This document shows, one piece after another, positions 14,549 through 15,262 of a stretch of 15,262 nucleotides of DNA. The stretch's first letter is position 1; each line of letters opens with the position of its first letter. The notes below the pieces were generated by a model. That model had not been told where the DNA came from and did no database searches. It saw nothing but the letters and a program-made list of their open reading frames with translations. The DNA is taken from the NCBI GenBank assembly GCA_023413645.1, contig JAEZPN010000084.1:1-15262 (forward strand), in the 5' to 3' direction. The stretch is from Bacteroidota bacterium (GTDB lineage: Bacteria > Bacteroidota > Bacteroidia > Bacteroidales > Rikenellaceae). The position numbers and the translations under genes were made by a program.

Positions 14549-15262
14549 CTACTTGAAAGATACAAGTGACTCACCAGTCATCTCCGCAGGCTTAGGCAAG
14601 CCCATAAGGTCGAGAACGGTAGGTGCAACATCTGCAAGGATACCATCCTTAACGCTTGCTACACGCTCCGATACAACAACAACAGGCACAGGGTTGAGTG
14701 AGTGTGCAGTGTTAGGTGTGCCGTCAGCATTCACAGCGTTGTCAGCGTTACCGTGGTCTGCAATCTGAACAACCTCATAACCATTAGCCTTTGCAGCCTC
14801 CACTACATCCTTAACACACTCATCGACAGCCTTAACAGCCTTCTCGATAGCGCTATATACGCCTGTGTGACCCACCATATCGCCATTAGCGAAGTTGAGG
14901 CAGATGAAGTCGTACTTCTGCTCACCGAGCGCTGCAACAAGCTTATCCTTAACCTCGTATGCCGACATCTCAGGCTGGAGATCATATGTAGCAACCTTAG
15001 GTGATGCAACAAGGATACGATCCTCGTTTGCGAACTCATCCTCGCGGCCACCGTTAAGGAAGAATGTCACGTGTGCATACTTCTCTGTCTCGGCGATACG
15101 CAACTGCTTCAAGCCCTGAGCTGCGATATACTCACCGATTGTATTTGCTACGTTCTCCTTGTCGAAGAGGATGTGCAAACCCTGGAACTTAGCATCATAG
15201 GGAGTCATACAGCAGTAGTACAAAGGCATTGTGTGCATACCCTCCTCAGGCATATCCTGCTG
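14549..15262 (-). CDS. gpmI: 2,3-bisphosphoglycerate-independent phosphoglycerate mutase, C-terminal part
   Basis: About 237 C-terminal residues are visible; the reading frame is open to the right edge (QQD precedes the Met at 15253), so that Met is internal. The enzyme interconverts 3- and 2-phosphoglycerate in glycolysis with two metal ions, usually Mn2+. Counting from the Met at 15253, PLYYCCMTPYD (10-20), KYAHVTFFLNGGRE (58-71), NFANGDMVGHTG (120-131), IADHGNADN (164-172) and NTAHSLNPVP (181-190) match the family. By alignment with the Bacillus enzyme the metal ligands are D125, H129, D166, H167 and H184, all present. It is convergent with DUF4301 and shares its terminator. Confidence 0.96.
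   Translation of the reverse strand, partial: QQDMPEEGMHTMPLYYCCMTPYDAKFQGLHILFDKENVANTIGEYIAAQGLKQLRIAETEKYAHVTFFLNGGREDEFANEDRILVASPKVATYDLQPEMSAYEVKDKLVAALGEQKYDFICLNFANGDMVGHTGVYSAIEKAVKAVDECVKDVVEAAKANGYEVVQIADHGNADNAVNADGTPNTAHSLNPVPVVVVSERVASVKDGILADVAPTVLDLMGLPKPAEMTGESLVSFK

Noticed and set aside
1..15262. Mobile elements, CRISPR arrays, prophage or defence genes
   Set aside because: No transposase, integrase, spaced repeats or target-site duplications were seen; gene content and base use are uniform and housekeeping in nature.

Overview
The window looks like chromosomal DNA of a member of the Bacteroidota, most likely order Bacteroidales. Three things point there. There is a V/A-type ATPase operon in the order E, DUF2764, A, B, D, I, K. 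There is a DUF4301 gene, a family I know from Bacteroidota. The promoters carry the Bacteroidota -7 box TAnnTTTG with a -33 TTG/TTTG-like box about 19-21 bases upstream, and the leaders are AT-rich with few Shine-Dalgarno sequences. Genus cannot be fixed from the sequence. No insertion sequence, phage, CRISPR, tRNA or rRNA was seen, and base composition looks uniform. This is core housekeeping sequence, not an accessory island.

Region 1 (1-7503, minus strand) is the ATPase operon, transcribed leftward from a promoter at 7473-7503: atpE, DUF2764, atpA, atpB, atpD, atpI and the first 105 codons of atpK. Genes are 14 bp apart or closer, except for a 41-bp, 88% AT gap before atpK. No genes for the usual C, F or G/H subunits lie among these genes. 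DUF2764 sits where subunit C would be, and its motifs resemble that subunit. The visible part of the K ring subunit keeps the Na+-ligand pattern of Enterococcus hirae NtpK in the same register, so the machine may be Na+-coupled.

Region 2 (7562-8694, plus strand) is a single divergent gene for a ROK-family sugar kinase-like protein without the canonical ROK zinc motif. Its promoter is so close to the start codon that the mRNA is predicted to be leaderless.

Region 3 (8709-12985, minus strand) is a tight four-gene unit, murB - tilS - holA - class IV aminotransferase-like gene. It joins cell-wall precursor synthesis, tRNA modification and the DNA polymerase clamp loader to a fold-type IV protein that has lost its catalytic lysine. 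murB also appears leaderless.

Region 4 (12951-14528, plus strand) is a DUF4301 gene divergent from murB. The two promoters interlock, with their -7 boxes forming the arms of an inverted repeat. The DUF4301 protein carries motifs resembling UDP-sugar pyrophosphorylases. It ends at a strong hairpin shared with the convergent gene of region 5.

Region 5 (14549-15262, minus strand) is the C-terminal part of cofactor-independent phosphoglycerate mutase (gpmI), whose start lies outside the window.
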